From positions 1 through 64,000 of IMG/VR virus record IMGVR_UViG_3300045971_000247: a stretch of 64,000 bases of DNA, one strand, 5' to 3'. The DNA comes from a virus. Below the pieces are notes generated by a model, which was not told where the DNA came from, did no database searches, and saw only the letters and a program-made list of their open reading frames with translations. The position numbers were made by a program, and so were the translations under genes. This document shows positions 55,338 to 64,000 of this stretch, piece by piece (within the stretch, counting starts at the first letter, position 1; each line of letters begins with the position of its first letter).

Positions 55338-57820
55338 ACCCTGAAAAGTTTGACGTCGGGCGTTGCGATGCCGCTCTGCGGGAATAGCTCAGTCGTCCAG
55401 TCGACGAACTCGCCGTCCCTCATTTCGATGTGGTACGTGTGGTTCTTCAGGTTGTCGCCCAGCTGAGACATGTAATACCACTCAGTCGCGCCTACGCTCT
55501 GCGGGGCGTCGTTTTTGGTCGCGTTGCACTTCGTCGCTATCAACAACCACAGAGCGTCGTAGAAGTCGTAGAGTTTGAACGTGCGCGCATACAGCATGCC
55601 CGACGCGTGCTTGTAGGGCGCCGGGCCGTCCGGCAGCCTCGAAAACTCGATCCCCGAATCACTGACGCTGCTCGACGGACTGCCGATGTCTTCGCCGACG
55701 TAGGCCGTGCCTAAGCCCTGCGGCCGCAGCAGGTTCTTCATCTGAGAGATTGCCTCGGCCGGCACACCGAGTTCCGGCGGCGGGTAAATAACGATGTCCC
55801 ACTGGCTCAGCGCGCTCGGGTAAACAAACGGGTTGGCTAGGCGAGTGGCGGGGCACTCGAACAGGGGGCGCGAGTCGAAGGCCGAAGTCAAGAGCTTCGA
55901 CGTGGTGGTGCCCTTCCAGGTCGTCTCAAAGAATATCTCGACTTGGTGCCGCGGTGTGCCCCCAGCGACCAGCATACCGATGAAGTACCCCGGCGTCCCC
56001 ACAGCGGCTTGCGACCAAGACGCTCCTGAACACGCGACGCGGATTTTCAAGTACGCGCAGAAGTCGCTCCGGTGGTCGTAGTCGATGATGTACCTGGACG
56101 TGAAGTCGTACTCCATGTTGCAGATGGACGGCACCAAGGACGAAGTGCTTGTATTGCCTTCGGCGAGTGCCGCAGCTACACCCCCCACGACCTGGGTGTG
56201 GATGCCGTACCCCGACATAAAAGCCGAGGCGTTGTTCGGAGTGACCGCCACGTACCTACCCACGTAGAACGGAGTGCGCCAGTCCGCGGGCAAGTCTGAC
56301 CCCTGGGGGCGCGTCGGCTCAGACGCCGAAGAAAAAAGATAGCCGGGGTCTGGACCTCTCCCGGACGTCGATTTTGAAAGCGTAGACCGACCCCCGGTCA
56401 GCTTCAAGGACGACGAACCGCTCAGAAGAAAGAACTGCTTGCCACCGATTTCGAGGTAACACGAGGCGACACCTGACCTCGTATCCTTGATTTCCATTTC
56501 CCCTGCGGTCGCGCTGTAAGTGCCCCACCAATAGGTTGAAGAATTCGGGTGTTGAATCCCGCAGCTAACTGTGCCCGCGCGGAACAGAGACTCCCGGCTG
56601 TACCTGTGGGCGGTCACGAAATTAACCCAGTCGACGCCGTTCGCAGTCGGGAGAGCGGCGATTCTGTCGGCTCTTACTGGGGGGCCAGGGTCGACCCTGA
56701 CTGTCGTCACGATGGTGTTGTTAGTGGGGTTAAGTCCTGGCTTCCAGGAAATGACGCTGAGGTTATAAATAAAAAAATTACCGACCATGAAAAACACCGT
56801 CGACCAGCCCCCAGACGTGGCGAGATACCCCAGAGAAATCGGTTGGTAGATGTTGTTAAAACCGATGACCAGGGACATCTTGCACGCGTCTTCGGCGCCC
56901 GTAGTTGGGCCTTTCCCGGAAGTGCCGGACACGATCGGCGCGACGAACGCCGGTGTCACGAAGGAGGTAATCGACTGGTCTTCGAACTGAACCCGCTGAT
57001 CGTTGTCGTACTTCACCACTTCGGTGACGACGTTGTAGTACGTCGGCCCACCCGCGGTAAGCGTCGAACTCTGCCAAGCAGTGAGGATGGTGTAAGCGCC
57101 ATCGCCGGAAGTGTTGGGCGACAGGTATTGAACGCTTCTCGCGTCCTGGCCGACCGCCACGGTGTTCGGTGAAGTCATCACGTACTTCGGCGTTGTAGCG
57201 TCGGAGCCGAATATCTGCCCGTCCCGCAGCGTCACCGTCGCGTATTCGCTGCTCGACCCAATGCGGATCATGGCGGGAAGTGCCGTGGTATTAGGAGGCA
57301 CCTGTAGCTGCTTGTACGTCCACAGAAGACCCGTCCCGCCTTTCAGTACCAGTGGCGTGAACACGTAGTCGCCGCCCGCGTCGACCGAAGTCATCTGGTT
57401 GTGTGCGGTGATCGCCCCTGACTGCAAGACGGTGAACGGTTTCAACGTCCAGGCGCCGTTCGTGGAAATTCCTTTCCCGTAAATGAACGGAGAAGCCAGA
57501 TCCGACTGAACGAGGAACCCGTGGGGCAGGAACGAGAGAACCGACGTCGTCGGTGCGGGGGCTATGACGACTTTATGCTTTCCCCCGATTGCGGTGATCC
57601 AGATCATCGAGCCGTCGGCGAGCGCTTGCGTGTGGGTGTGGTAGCCAAAGGCCAGTGCTGAGTTTGCGACGCGGTCGCAGAAGCGCGAGTAGACGCGCTC
57701 AGCAGCGCTGAACTGCGCCGGGGAGGGAGCGACGTTGCCGATGATGACGACCCCGGTCGGGGTCTTGCCGCCGTCCGCTGTGCCGTCCAGGCCGATCCAG
57801 CGGTGGTTGACGAAGCTCAT
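55334..57820 (-). CDS. Large tail/virion protein (828 aa)
   Basis: Extended Ser/Thr/Gly/Pro-rich beta-structured protein starting MSFVNHRWIGLDGTADGGKT. Segment MIWITAIGGKHKVVIAP and many aromatic residues occur along the chain. No enzymatic motif. Codon use is less GC-biased in the middle (56.2-57.3 kb) than in neighbours, suggesting mosaic origin. Probably a tail spike or hub protein. Confidence 0.6.
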   Translation of the reverse strand: MSFVNHRWIGLDGTADGGKTPTGVVIIGNVAPSPAQFSAAERVYSRFCDRVANSALAFGYHTHTQALADGSMIWITAIGGKHKVVIAPAPTTSVLSFLPHGFLVQSDLASPFIYGKGISTNGAWTLKPFTVLQSGAITAHNQMTSVDAGGDYVFTPLVLKGGTGLLWTYKQLQVPPNTTALPAMIRIGSSSEYATVTLRDGQIFGSDATTPKYVMTSPNTVAVGQDARSVQYLSPNTSGDGAYTILTAWQSSTLTAGGPTYYNVVTEVVKYDNDQRVQFEDQSITSFVTPAFVAPIVSGTSGKGPTTGAEDACKMSLVIGFNNIYQPISLGYLATSGGWSTVFFMVGNFFIYNLSVISWKPGLNPTNNTIVTTVRVDPGPPVRADRIAALPTANGVDWVNFVTAHRYSRESLFRAGTVSCGIQHPNSSTYWWGTYSATAGEMEIKDTRSGVASCYLEIGGKQFFLLSGSSSLKLTGGRSTLSKSTSGRGPDPGYLFSSASEPTRPQGSDLPADWRTPFYVGRYVAVTPNNASAFMSGYGIHTQVVGGVAAALAEGNTSTSSLVPSICNMEYDFTSRYIIDYDHRSDFCAYLKIRVACSGASWSQAAVGTPGYFIGMLVAGGTPRHQVEIFFETTWKGTTTSKLLTSAFDSRPLFECPATRLANPFVYPSALSQWDIVIYPPPELGVPAEAISQMKNLLRPQGLGTAYVGEDIGSPSSSVSDSGIEFSRLPDGPAPYKHASGMLYARTFKLYDFYDALWLLIATKCNATKNDAPQSVGATEWYYMSQLGDNLKNHTYHIEMRDGEFVDWTTELFPQSGIATPDVKLFRV

Positions 57821-58983
57821 TGCGGCAGCGCGATGTACTGCGGCGTGCGGCCGCTCATGCGGAACGTCGCGGCCACTTCGGTCACCGCGGTCTTGTAGCG
57901 GCCTTCGGTCAGCCGCTCGATTCCGCCGTCACTGAAGCCCGCCACCACCACGCCGTCGGCGATGCACACCATCGCGCCGCCAAGGCCTGCGCCCTCGCCC
58001 TGCTTGATGAGTTCGCCGCGGACCGCGACGCCGCTGCCCAGCACGGTCGCGCCATCGACCTTGCGCACGTAGGTGAGTTTGTCGAACTCGTTGCCCGCCA
58101 GGAAGCAGAGTTCCTTCGTTGTGCCCACGAACACGCCACCGTCGACGGGCTGGATCAGGGTGATGGGCGCCGAGAATTGCTTGAAGTCGCGGCGCATGTC
58201 GCAGAGTTCCCACTGCGGTGGCTTCGACGCATACATCACGGAGCCGACAGCGACCAGCGCACGGCCACGCCAGAATGCACTCACTGTGCCGACCGGCATC
58301 GGGTTCAGGAACTCGGTGCGGCAAGGCAGCACGAGTTGCGAGACCGCGCCGGTGAATGCGAACAGCCCGTTCGTCGTCGAGCCGGCGAGATAGGCTGTGC
58401 CCCCGTTCGTGCCGGTCAGGTACACGTTGATTTTGTAGCCGGCCAGGACCGGCAGGCCTGTGAGCATCACCCCGCCCGCTGCAATTGGGAGCGGGTTCGA
58501 GTAGAGCGGCGAGCCCTCGACATTGTCTGCCAGCCGCACGTAGGTCAGCTGGTACTGGTAATCGCCCGAGAACAGCGAGCCCGCAACGTCGGTGAGAGCG
58601 CCCAGGCTCGTCGGAATCGGCACGCCCCAGCCTGTGATGGTGGTGCCGTCGGTGATGCCGGCAATCAAGCCGTTGCTGAAGGCGACGCGCCCGTCAGGCA
58701 GGTTGAGGTACCAGACCCGGGACACGCCGAGCGACGGGTAGAGCACCGTCTGTGTACCGCCGTCGGTACGCACGAGGTCGCTGTTGCACGTGGCCAGCAT
58801 GAAGCCGTCGGCCTGCCAGAGGTTCTTGTGGCACAGGGCCGAGCGCTGGGTGTAGCCGACGCGGCGGCGAATTTCGCCCGACAGCCCGATGTCCACGTCG
58901 GTCGCAGTGGTGAGGTCGCTCTGCTTGAGCCGGTGAGCGGGCAGGACGTTGTTGATGCCGGCGAACTTCTCGAACTTCAGCAT
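57817..58983 (-). CDS. Tail-associated beta-rich protein (388 aa)
   Basis: The start at 58983 gives MLKFEKFAGINNVLPAHRLK; a longer frame upstream is rejected because it runs through the next gene. LTTATDVDIGLSGEIRRRVG and repeated short beta motifs with Gly turns suggest a propeller-like fold, as in tail-needle or hub partners. Overlaps neighbours on both sides. Confidence 0.65.
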   Translation of the reverse strand: MLKFEKFAGINNVLPAHRLKQSDLTTATDVDIGLSGEIRRRVGYTQRSALCHKNLWQADGFMLATCNSDLVRTDGGTQTVLYPSLGVSRVWYLNLPDGRVAFSNGLIAGITDGTTITGWGVPIPTSLGALTDVAGSLFSGDYQYQLTYVRLADNVEGSPLYSNPLPIAAGGVMLTGLPVLAGYKINVYLTGTNGGTAYLAGSTTNGLFAFTGAVSQLVLPCRTEFLNPMPVGTVSAFWRGRALVAVGSVMYASKPPQWELCDMRRDFKQFSAPITLIQPVDGGVFVGTTKELCFLAGNEFDKLTYVRKVDGATVLGSGVAVRGELIKQGEGAGLGGAMVCIADGVVVAGFSDGGIERLTEGRYKTAVTEVAATFRMSGRTPQYIALPQ

Positions 58984-60074
58984 AGCGGAGCCCTGACGAG
59001 AGTGCCCGTGCCGAAGAGCGCAGTCGGCGGCACGGAGGTGGCGCGGTGCCCGATGGCGCTGCTGGCAGTGCCGAAGGCGCCGCTGGCGAACCCGGTGGCC
59101 GGGTAGTTGAAGCGGTTGGAGGCCGACGGCCGACCGAAGCGGCGGCCCGGGGGAATGGCTGAGGCCTTGTACCCTTTGATGTGGGCGATCGGCCGACCGA
59201 AGTGAGTGGAGGCGACAGCCGTCTGGCTGTACGGCCCAAGGGCGACAGGCAGGCCGAACGTGGTCGAGGGGCTCGACGCCTGGACGATGCACGGGGAGAA
59301 CAGGGTGCCGAACACCGTGCTGGTGAAGCCGGTGGCGATGCAGGGGACGGACACCGTCGGCGTACCGAACACAGTCGACGGACCGGTGAAGAATGAGATT
59401 GGGTCGCTGAAGAACGTCGAGCTAATTCCGGTCGCGTCCGCGGTGAGGGTGGACGGCGAATTCGCGGTGCCGAGTGCTGTACCAGAAAACCCCTCGGCTA
59501 TGGCAAGGCCGTCCCGAAGAACCACGGGCTGAACGACGCTGTACGGCGAGCCGACCGAAGTCGAAGCGATGCCGGTCCCGGAGCAAAACTGTGCGTAGAG
59601 GGCGTTCGGTGCCGAGACCGCGGTGCTGCTGAAGCCGCTCGGAGAGACCAGCTGCCCGAAGGAAGGGGTGCCGAAGACCGTGCCGGTGAAGCCGGCCCCT
59701 ACGGTCGTCGTCGGTACCGGAGTGCTCGGCGTGCCGAAGACGGTGGAGTAGATCCCCTTGGCGTACAGCGGCACGACGGCGAGCCCGATCGCGCTCGACG
59801 TGAACCCGCTGGCGACGGCGACACGCGGGGTGGCTGTCGCTGCGCCACCGACGTCGCCGAAGGCGTTCGCCCCGATGACCTCGCCTCGGAAAACGAGTAC
59901 GGGAGCCGTTGTGTTTGGCGTGCCGAGGACGGTCGAGTAGATTGACGCGCTGCCCGAAACGGGGGTGCCGGCCGCTCCCGACACGAACCCGCTGGCAGCG
60001 AAAGATGCAAACTTCAGCGCGCCGTCAGCGTCTCCGAAGGCCCCCGCACCGAGTGCGGAGTTGAGTCCGCTCAT
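58977..60074 (-). CDS. Tandem-repeat protein with FGxP motifs (365 aa)
   Basis: About 13-15 degenerate repeats of ~20-25 residues with core G-F-x-S-T-x-F-G-T-P, for example GIYSTVFGTPS, GFTGTVFGTPS, GFTSTVFGTL, AVASTHFGRPI. Similar repeat proteins occur in several phages near tail genes. Probably a surface or fibre-associated protein. Repeat number could vary between relatives. Confidence 0.7.
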   Translation of the reverse strand: MSGLNSALGAGAFGDADGALKFASFAASGFVSGAAGTPVSGSASIYSTVLGTPNTTAPVLVFRGEVIGANAFGDVGGAATATPRVAVASGFTSSAIGLAVVPLYAKGIYSTVFGTPSTPVPTTTVGAGFTGTVFGTPSFGQLVSPSGFSSTAVSAPNALYAQFCSGTGIASTSVGSPYSVVQPVVLRDGLAIAEGFSGTALGTANSPSTLTADATGISSTFFSDPISFFTGPSTVFGTPTVSVPCIATGFTSTVFGTLFSPCIVQASSPSTTFGLPVALGPYSQTAVASTHFGRPIAHIKGYKASAIPPGRRFGRPSASNRFNYPATGFASGAFGTASSAIGHRATSVPPTALFGTGTLVRAPLC

Positions 60075-60847
60075 AGCGGGCCGTAGACAGCGAAGTTACA
60101 ACGACCCCCTGAGTTGTTCAGCGTCGCCGACAGTAGCGAGTTATCGAGAAACATAACAGGCTGGATGAAGTCTGTAGTCCCGTTGCAGTAAAGGACAGCT
60201 ACGGAGTTGCCTGCGTAGCGGTCGATGCCGTAGGTAGAGACTGGGCTCATGCAGCTGTGGTTGTAATACAGCACACTGGGGGTGCCTGCATGGTAGGGCG
60301 AGCCGCCCTGACTCATGCCGACCCCCAGAGGGAGGGCGGCTGTATTGCATTCTATGTTGAGCACTGCTCGGTAATAGCCGAGGGTTTTCGGGACGACGCG
60401 AAAATTGGCGTAGTCCCAAATCGCTGCTAAATCCGTAACTATGGAATCGAACGGGATCACGGGATGTATGTAGGTCAGGTTGGTGCTGCTCAAAGTGCAG
60501 GGGAGCGTCAGTTGGGCGTACACGAGAGTTTCCTGCGCGTCGGCGGCGGTCCCGACGTTGTAGACGTTCAGCACCTTCGTAAAAGCGACCAGCGTACCTC
60601 CGTTGCTCGACGCGAACACCTTGGCCCGTGTCAGCGTCATGCCCGTCACGGTCCAGATCCCTTCCCCCACCTCCCACTCTAAAAAATCAGCTGAGATGGC
60701 GCAATAGCGAACTGTCGAGCCTGTAGGGAACGCCGCGGCGATAAACGGGCGGAACCCGGTAACGGCCAACCCAGTGAGTGTTAGCGTTCCCGTCCCCGGC
60801 ACTGTCGCTACGGTGTCGCCGACACGGTCTCTGAATACGAGGGCCAT
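60071..60847 (-). CDS. Putative tail/fibre-associated protein (258 aa)
   Basis: MALVFRDRVGDTVATVPGTG then a beta-rich body with ANFRVVPKTLGYYRAVLNIE. The start resembles the N-terminal domain of phage proteins that attach fibres (ALVFRDRV...T-x-T-G-T-G). Less GC-rich in its 3' half, a sign of host-range swapping. Confidence 0.6.
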   Translation of the reverse strand: MALVFRDRVGDTVATVPGTGTLTLTGLAVTGFRPFIAAAFPTGSTVRYCAISADFLEWEVGEGIWTVTGMTLTRAKVFASSNGGTLVAFTKVLNVYNVGTAADAQETLVYAQLTLPCTLSSTNLTYIHPVIPFDSIVTDLAAIWDYANFRVVPKTLGYYRAVLNIECNTAALPLGVGMSQGGSPYHAGTPSVLYYNHSCMSPVSTYGIDRYAGNSVAVLYCNGTTDFIQPVMFLDNSLLSATLNNSGGRCNFAVYGPL

Positions 60848-60856
60848 ACCGGCTCC

Positions 60857-61285
60857 TTACAGGCTGAAAATCTTGTAGGCGCCGTTGTCCCACTGCACCG
60901 TGATGTCGCCGCCGTTCGTCGTCAGCGGGAACCCGGTGATCGTGTCCAGGCACGCGATCAGCGGCGAGGTGCCAGCGACGCCGGAGTCCTTCCAGAGGAC
61001 AACGTACTTGGCCGACTGCCCAGTCGTGACAGCAGGGAACAGGATGTCGAGCGCATCGAACACGCCCAGAGTGATCGTCTTGGTGATTAGCGTCTGCGTG
61101 TTCATCGTCGCGCTGGTCGTGCCCGTCAGGAACGACGCGATCGCCGAGTAGAACTCGTCGGTCGCAAGGTTCGGGGTGTACGCCGAAGTGACGAGGCACG
61201 CCTTGATCGTGTCCGTGTCCAGGCTGATCGGGTTGACGCTGCTCAGCAGCTTCTGTTTGCCGAGACCGTAGAGAGCGTTGGCCAT
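60857..61285 (-). CDS. Small tail-fibre-like protein, second copy of family (142 aa)
   Basis: MANALYGLGKQKLLSSVNPI then TIKACLVTSAYTPN; same layout as the 217-687 protein (short N-terminal helix, 'ACLVTSA/ALFTANP' strand, Thr/Ser-rich body). Has its own leader with TACAAT and AATAGA. Confidence 0.65.
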   Translation of the reverse strand: MANALYGLGKQKLLSSVNPISLDTDTIKACLVTSAYTPNLATDEFYSAIASFLTGTTSATMNTQTLITKTITLGVFDALDILFPAVTTGQSAKYVVLWKDSGVAGTSPLIACLDTITGFPLTTNGGDITVQWDNGAYKIFSL

Positions 61286-61414
61286 GATGGTGTCCTTCTA
61301 AAGTAGATCTATTGTAGAGGTGCGACAACGGTCCTGACCAAGGAATCAGTCCGTTGCCGCTGTAGGGGGTTGGATACGGGCGATGCTCCCGACAGCGGCG
61401 ACACCCCCTACTGG
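61286..61414 (-). promoter_or_regulatory. Late leader with TACAAT/AATAGA and inverted repeat
   Basis: On the minus strand GTTGTCGCACCTCTACAATAGATC lies 22 nt before the ATG at 61285, a twin of the 52751 element. An 8-bp inverted pair (61362-61369 with 61404-61411) follows the upstream gene and could end its transcript. No ORF in the gap. Confidence 0.45.
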
Positions 61415-61693
61415 TCAGTGCCGCGTGTTCGTGTGTTTTTCGATGATCCGGTCGAGCTTCTCGTCGATACGTTCCAGCTGGCGTTGGAGCAGCGTCATCG
61501 ACTCGACGGTCGTCTTGTCCTGGCGTTCATCGCGCTCATGCTGGTCGGTTTTCCCAACCTCAAGCGCGTAGATCCGCGAGTCGAGTTTGCTGACGTACCA
61601 GACCCCCATCGCGGACTGCACAAGGATTGCTACGATGATCCCGATCGGTACCTTCTTGTCGAGATGCCATCGTTCTTCAGGTCTGGTCACCAT
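61415..61693 (-). CDS. Membrane-anchored coiled-coil protein (92 aa)
   Basis: One hydrophobic segment (~17-34, IGIIVAILVQSAMGVWYV), then a charged coiled coil (LLQRQLERIDEKLDRIIEKH). Similar short phage proteins are spanin- or holin-accessory-like. Function uncertain. Confidence 0.55.
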   Translation of the reverse strand: MVTRPEERWHLDKKVPIGIIVAILVQSAMGVWYVSKLDSRIYALEVGKTDQHERDERQDKTTVESMTLLQRQLERIDEKLDRIIEKHTNTRH

Positions 61694-61694
61694 C

Positions 61695-62000
61695 TCAGCG
61701 CTCCTTCAGTTTGAAATAGATCGTGCGGTCGTCGGTACGGCCACCGACCGTGACGATCCGCGCTGTGCACGAACCGGTCGTGCCCGCCGCGCCGCCAGTG
61801 ACCCAGACGGCGACCTTCGTGCCGGCGACGATGCCGCTGCCGAGCACGGACACGCCGACCGTGGCAGGGAACGTCACCGAGGCGATCGTGTCGCTGACGA
61901 CGGCGAGCCAGTCAGTGAAGTCGAACGTGTAGTCGAGGGTTGCACCCGGGTCTTTGGTGATCGTCGGTTTGCCGGCGACGGTGACGAAGGTTTCGGCCAT
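61695..62000 (-). CDS. Small beta-rich virion protein (101 aa)
   Basis: Ig-like composition: TLDYTFDFTDWLAVVSDTIA then VSVLGSGIVAGTKVAVWVTG. Proteins of this type attach fibres or decorate tails. 1 nt from the next gene. Confidence 0.6.
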   Translation of the reverse strand: MAETFVTVAGKPTITKDPGATLDYTFDFTDWLAVVSDTIASVTFPATVGVSVLGSGIVAGTKVAVWVTGGAAGTTGSCTARIVTVGGRTDDRTIYFKLKER

Positions 62001-62023
62001 GGTGGTTCCTATGCAGTGGTCGA

Positions 62024-62404
62024 TCAGTTTTCGGCGGGTACCAAGAGGTTGCGCACCTCAGCGGCGACTAGGTAGTCGCGCAATTCAGAATCCAGGAGGT
62101 AGGCGCGCAATTCGGGGATCACGCTGTACACGCGATCTGTCTGGTTTGCGCTGCCTGTGCCAAGATAGCCGTAGACATTCGCGCTCAGAGTGGCTGCGGC
62201 CCGGAGTTGGGCCTGGCTCAGGGCCAGCGTTGCCGTAAGCGCCGCGCGCGCAGAAGAACCTGCTGCCAGCGCGGCGCTGATCCCCGTCAAAAGCGCGTTG
62301 AGTGCGGCGCTCGCGGACGGTGTTGCCGCAAGCGCCGCTTGTGAAGTGGTCGCCCCTGAGCCCGCCGAAATCGGCGTTGCAGAGATAGGGGCGAAGCCCA
62401 GCAC
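62024..62404 (-). CDS. Ala-rich structural protein (126 aa)
   Basis: Very Ala/Ser-rich helical body (AALAATPSASAALNALLTGI), then a RAYLLDSELRDYLVAAEVRN end with repeated RDYL/RAYL and VPAEN motif. Tail-associated by context; no known family. Confidence 0.55.
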   Translation of the reverse strand: MLGFAPISATPISAGSGATTSQAALAATPSASAALNALLTGISAALAAGSSARAALTATLALSQAQLRAAATLSANVYGYLGTGSANQTDRVYSVIPELRAYLLDSELRDYLVAAEVRNLLVPAEN

Positions 62405-62407
62405 GGA

Positions 62408-62710
62408 TTACCCCTGGTCAAACTGCTTGATGATCGCAAGCACGCTGGCGCTATTCGTGCCGGCCAGCAGCGTGACGACGGCGTTGTACATGATTGCGCC
62501 CTGTCCGGCAGCCAGTGGAACAGCGTTGGCACCTGACCCGATGATCTCGGTGGAGGTTTCGAGCGCCGTCAGGACGGTTCCGCCCGTCGTGATCTCGTCC
62601 ATGATGTTCTTGGTCCGCGTCAGTTGATCCCGCAGGCTGATGACCTGTTGAATCTCGGAGATAAACTGCCGGGATACCAGCTGAGCTACATTGAGTGCGA
62701 TGCGTGCCAT
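62408..62710 (-). CDS. Small helical structural protein (100 aa)
   Basis: IALNVAQLVSRQFISEIQQV and a hydrophobic, Val/Ala-rich body. Located between the 126-aa gene and the fibre gene; probable fibre or tail accessory. Confidence 0.55.
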   Translation of the reverse strand: MARIALNVAQLVSRQFISEIQQVISLRDQLTRTKNIMDEITTGGTVLTALETSTEIIGSGANAVPLAAGQGAIMYNAVVTLLAGTNSASVLAIIKQFDQG

Positions 62711-62720
62711 GTTTGATCCT

Positions 62721-64000
62721 TTAAGTTGCGTTGAGCCCGACGCCCATCGTCGTGGACGAGTCGTTGATGAGGGAAACGATTAGCTGCTTGAGAATCAGGT
62801 TATCTGCAGCAAGCTGATTAACCTTGGTTGCGATAGCATCAGCTTGCGCCTGAGTAGTAAACCCGTAAGGCGCAATGTTTGTCGCTGCCGTAGTGACAAG
62901 ATTTGTAAATGCGGCATTTGGAACTGTGCGCGACGCCGTGCTGTAGGTCTTGGTGTAGGCGGAAAGCTGCTTTATGGGTGCCGCACCAAAGAAACTGAGT
63001 GCTGGTAATCCGCTGACCGAGCTTACGACAACGACATCGTTACCGGCAGCGTCTTGCAAACGTATTGCACCGTCGGCTACTGAACCAGCGCCGAATGCAA
63101 GAACAAGTTCTCCGCCAGTGCCTGATGAAGAGCCGCCCGAAGAAAAATAGAAACCGCCCCCGGTAGCGCCAGCACCAGTTCCAGAATCTCCGGCTTGAAA
63201 ACTTACAGAGCCACCACTGGCGCCTACCCCTGATGCGGAACCTGCGTTAAAATTTAAGTCTCCGCCAGCCGTAGCTCCGTTACCCGCAATAAAAAGCGCG
63301 GAAGAACCAACACCAGAGTAAGATTGACCTAGCAGCACAGTAAAAGCACCACCTACACCCAATGCGCCGCCATCGCCTGTTCTGAAAAGTAATCCGCCGC
63401 CAGCGCCTGTTCCCAATCCATTCCCCACGGAAAATATTATTGATCCTGCTGGTGTGTTTGCCTTCGCTGCGGTCGGAGTGCTTAGGGTTAGTAGGCCGCC
63501 AGTCTCTAAAGCAGTCGGCACCTTCGGCTGAATCGTCATCGCTAGCGCAGAGCCGGTGATATTTCCCACGCTCAGCGTATTCGTGCCGCTGGCGTAGCTG
63601 AAGAGGGATGAGGCTGCGTAGACCCCCGCCCCGCCGTTGTACGGGATCTCGGTGGTGGAGCCGACCGGCGCGACGCTGCTGATGTAGCCTGCCGGGTTGG
63701 CTGATGAGTACGGGGTAAAGCCAAGCGCAGTGGTGACCTGGCCGCTGGTGATGCCTGTCAGGTAGCCGGCCGGGTTTGCGGCGCTGTAGGGCGTGAATGC
63801 CAGCGCGCTCGTCACGTCCGCAGAGGTCAGCGTGACCGCTCCGCTGCGGGTGTTGAATGTTGTGACGCCGCCCGTCGCAGCCCATGCCCCATCGGCCCGC
63901 AGGAAGTTGGCCGTGCCTCCACCAGACGCCGGCACAGTGCCCTGCTGAGTCGCCGTGAACGGCTGGAGCATTGCAGCCGGCACTGTGCAGAAAACGTCCT
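62721..64000 (-). CDS. Tail fibre protein, runs off right edge (3' part, ~426 aa)
   Basis: The frame is open to base 64000; a GTG at 63983 is not necessarily the start since upstream codons (DVFCT) are also open. Repeats of the type SAVTLTSADVTSALAFTPYS and GITSGQVTTALGFTPY are typical of tail-fibre collar repeats, followed by a Gly-rich region and a C-terminal helical segment (TQAQADAIATKVNQLAADNL). The middle is AT-richer than neighbours, consistent with exchange of host-range sequences. Confidence 0.75.
   Translation of the reverse strand, partial: DVFCTVPAAMLQPFTATQQGTVPASGGGTANFLRADGAWAATGGVTTFNTRSGAVTLTSADVTSALAFTPYSAANPAGYLTGITSGQVTTALGFTPYSSANPAGYISSVAPVGSTTEIPYNGGAGVYAASSLFSYASGTNTLSVGNITGSALAMTIQPKVPTALETGGLLTLSTPTAAKANTPAGSIIFSVGNGLGTGAGGGLLFRTGDGGALGVGGAFTVLLGQSYSGVGSSALFIAGNGATAGGDLNFNAGSASGVGASGGSVSFQAGDSGTGAGATGGGFYFSSGGSSSGTGGELVLAFGAGSVADGAIRLQDAAGNDVVVVSSVSGLPALSFFGAAPIKQLSAYTKTYSTASRTVPNAAFTNLVTTAATNIAPYGFTTQAQADAIATKVNQLAADNLILKQLIVSLINDSSTTMGVGLNAT

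Overview
The window is most of a temperate, tailed double-stranded DNA phage (or prophage). It is GC-rich, densely packed, and largely built from overlapping ATGA/GTGA junctions. Portal, scaffold, capsid and terminase genes are present. A P22-type portal, a very large internal virion protein, and no recognisable sheath, tube or tape measure suggest podovirus morphology. A tyrosine integrase lies close to a 49-nt segment that is the 3' half of a tRNA-Val(GAC) gene, best read as attP. The tRNA sequence and base composition fit a betaproteobacterial host, but that is inference. Both window edges cut through leftward structural genes, so the true molecule extends beyond the window or is circular.

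Layout. (1) 1-13.7 kb, leftward: minor structural genes, head-tail adaptor, decoration candidate, major capsid protein, a phage-borne FliA-like sigma factor, a lysis cassette (secreted protein, holin, GH108 endolysin, membrane protein) lying inside the head genes, scaffold, portal, and large and small terminase. (2) 13.75-17.4 kb, rightward: small early genes of unknown function separated by terminators. (3) 17.7-42.3 kb, rightward: replication and recombination. This includes a primase/helicase, a MoxR ATPase / DUF3150 / metallopeptidase-VWA module, a RecB-like nuclease, an SNF2-type helicase, a family A DNA polymerase, a putative ssDNA-binding protein, a DEDD exonuclease, a VRR-like nuclease, an ATP-dependent ligase, then excisionase and integrase. 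(4) 42.3-43.4 kb: attP, three small genes and a terminator. (5) 43.5-64 kb, leftward: a 2401-residue polyvalent virion protein with an HExxH motif, further virion proteins, a repeat protein, and tail-fibre genes running off the right edge. I did not recognise a lysogeny repressor.

The most unusual system is in the DNA polymerase gene (29361-33245). It carries two inteins, one in motif B and one in a later conserved helix. In each intein the splicing blocks A, B, F and G are in the polymerase frame. The homing endonuclease, a zinc-finger HNH protein, is encoded in a different, overlapping reading frame inside the intein. The two splicing domains resemble each other, yet endonuclease 1 lies in the +2 frame and endonuclease 2 in the +1 frame of its host intein. 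Canonical bifunctional inteins carry the endonuclease as an in-frame domain; here the two functions share the same DNA but would be separate proteins.

Regulation. AATCGAA-type heptamers sit 16-32 nt upstream of five leftward late genes. A TCTAAGAT octamer occurs mainly at rightward transcription-unit starts. Two related sequences of about 140-165 bp lie in inverted orientation at 17.5 and 43.0 kb and bracket the replication block; the first contains three 8-bp iterons inside a long palindrome.
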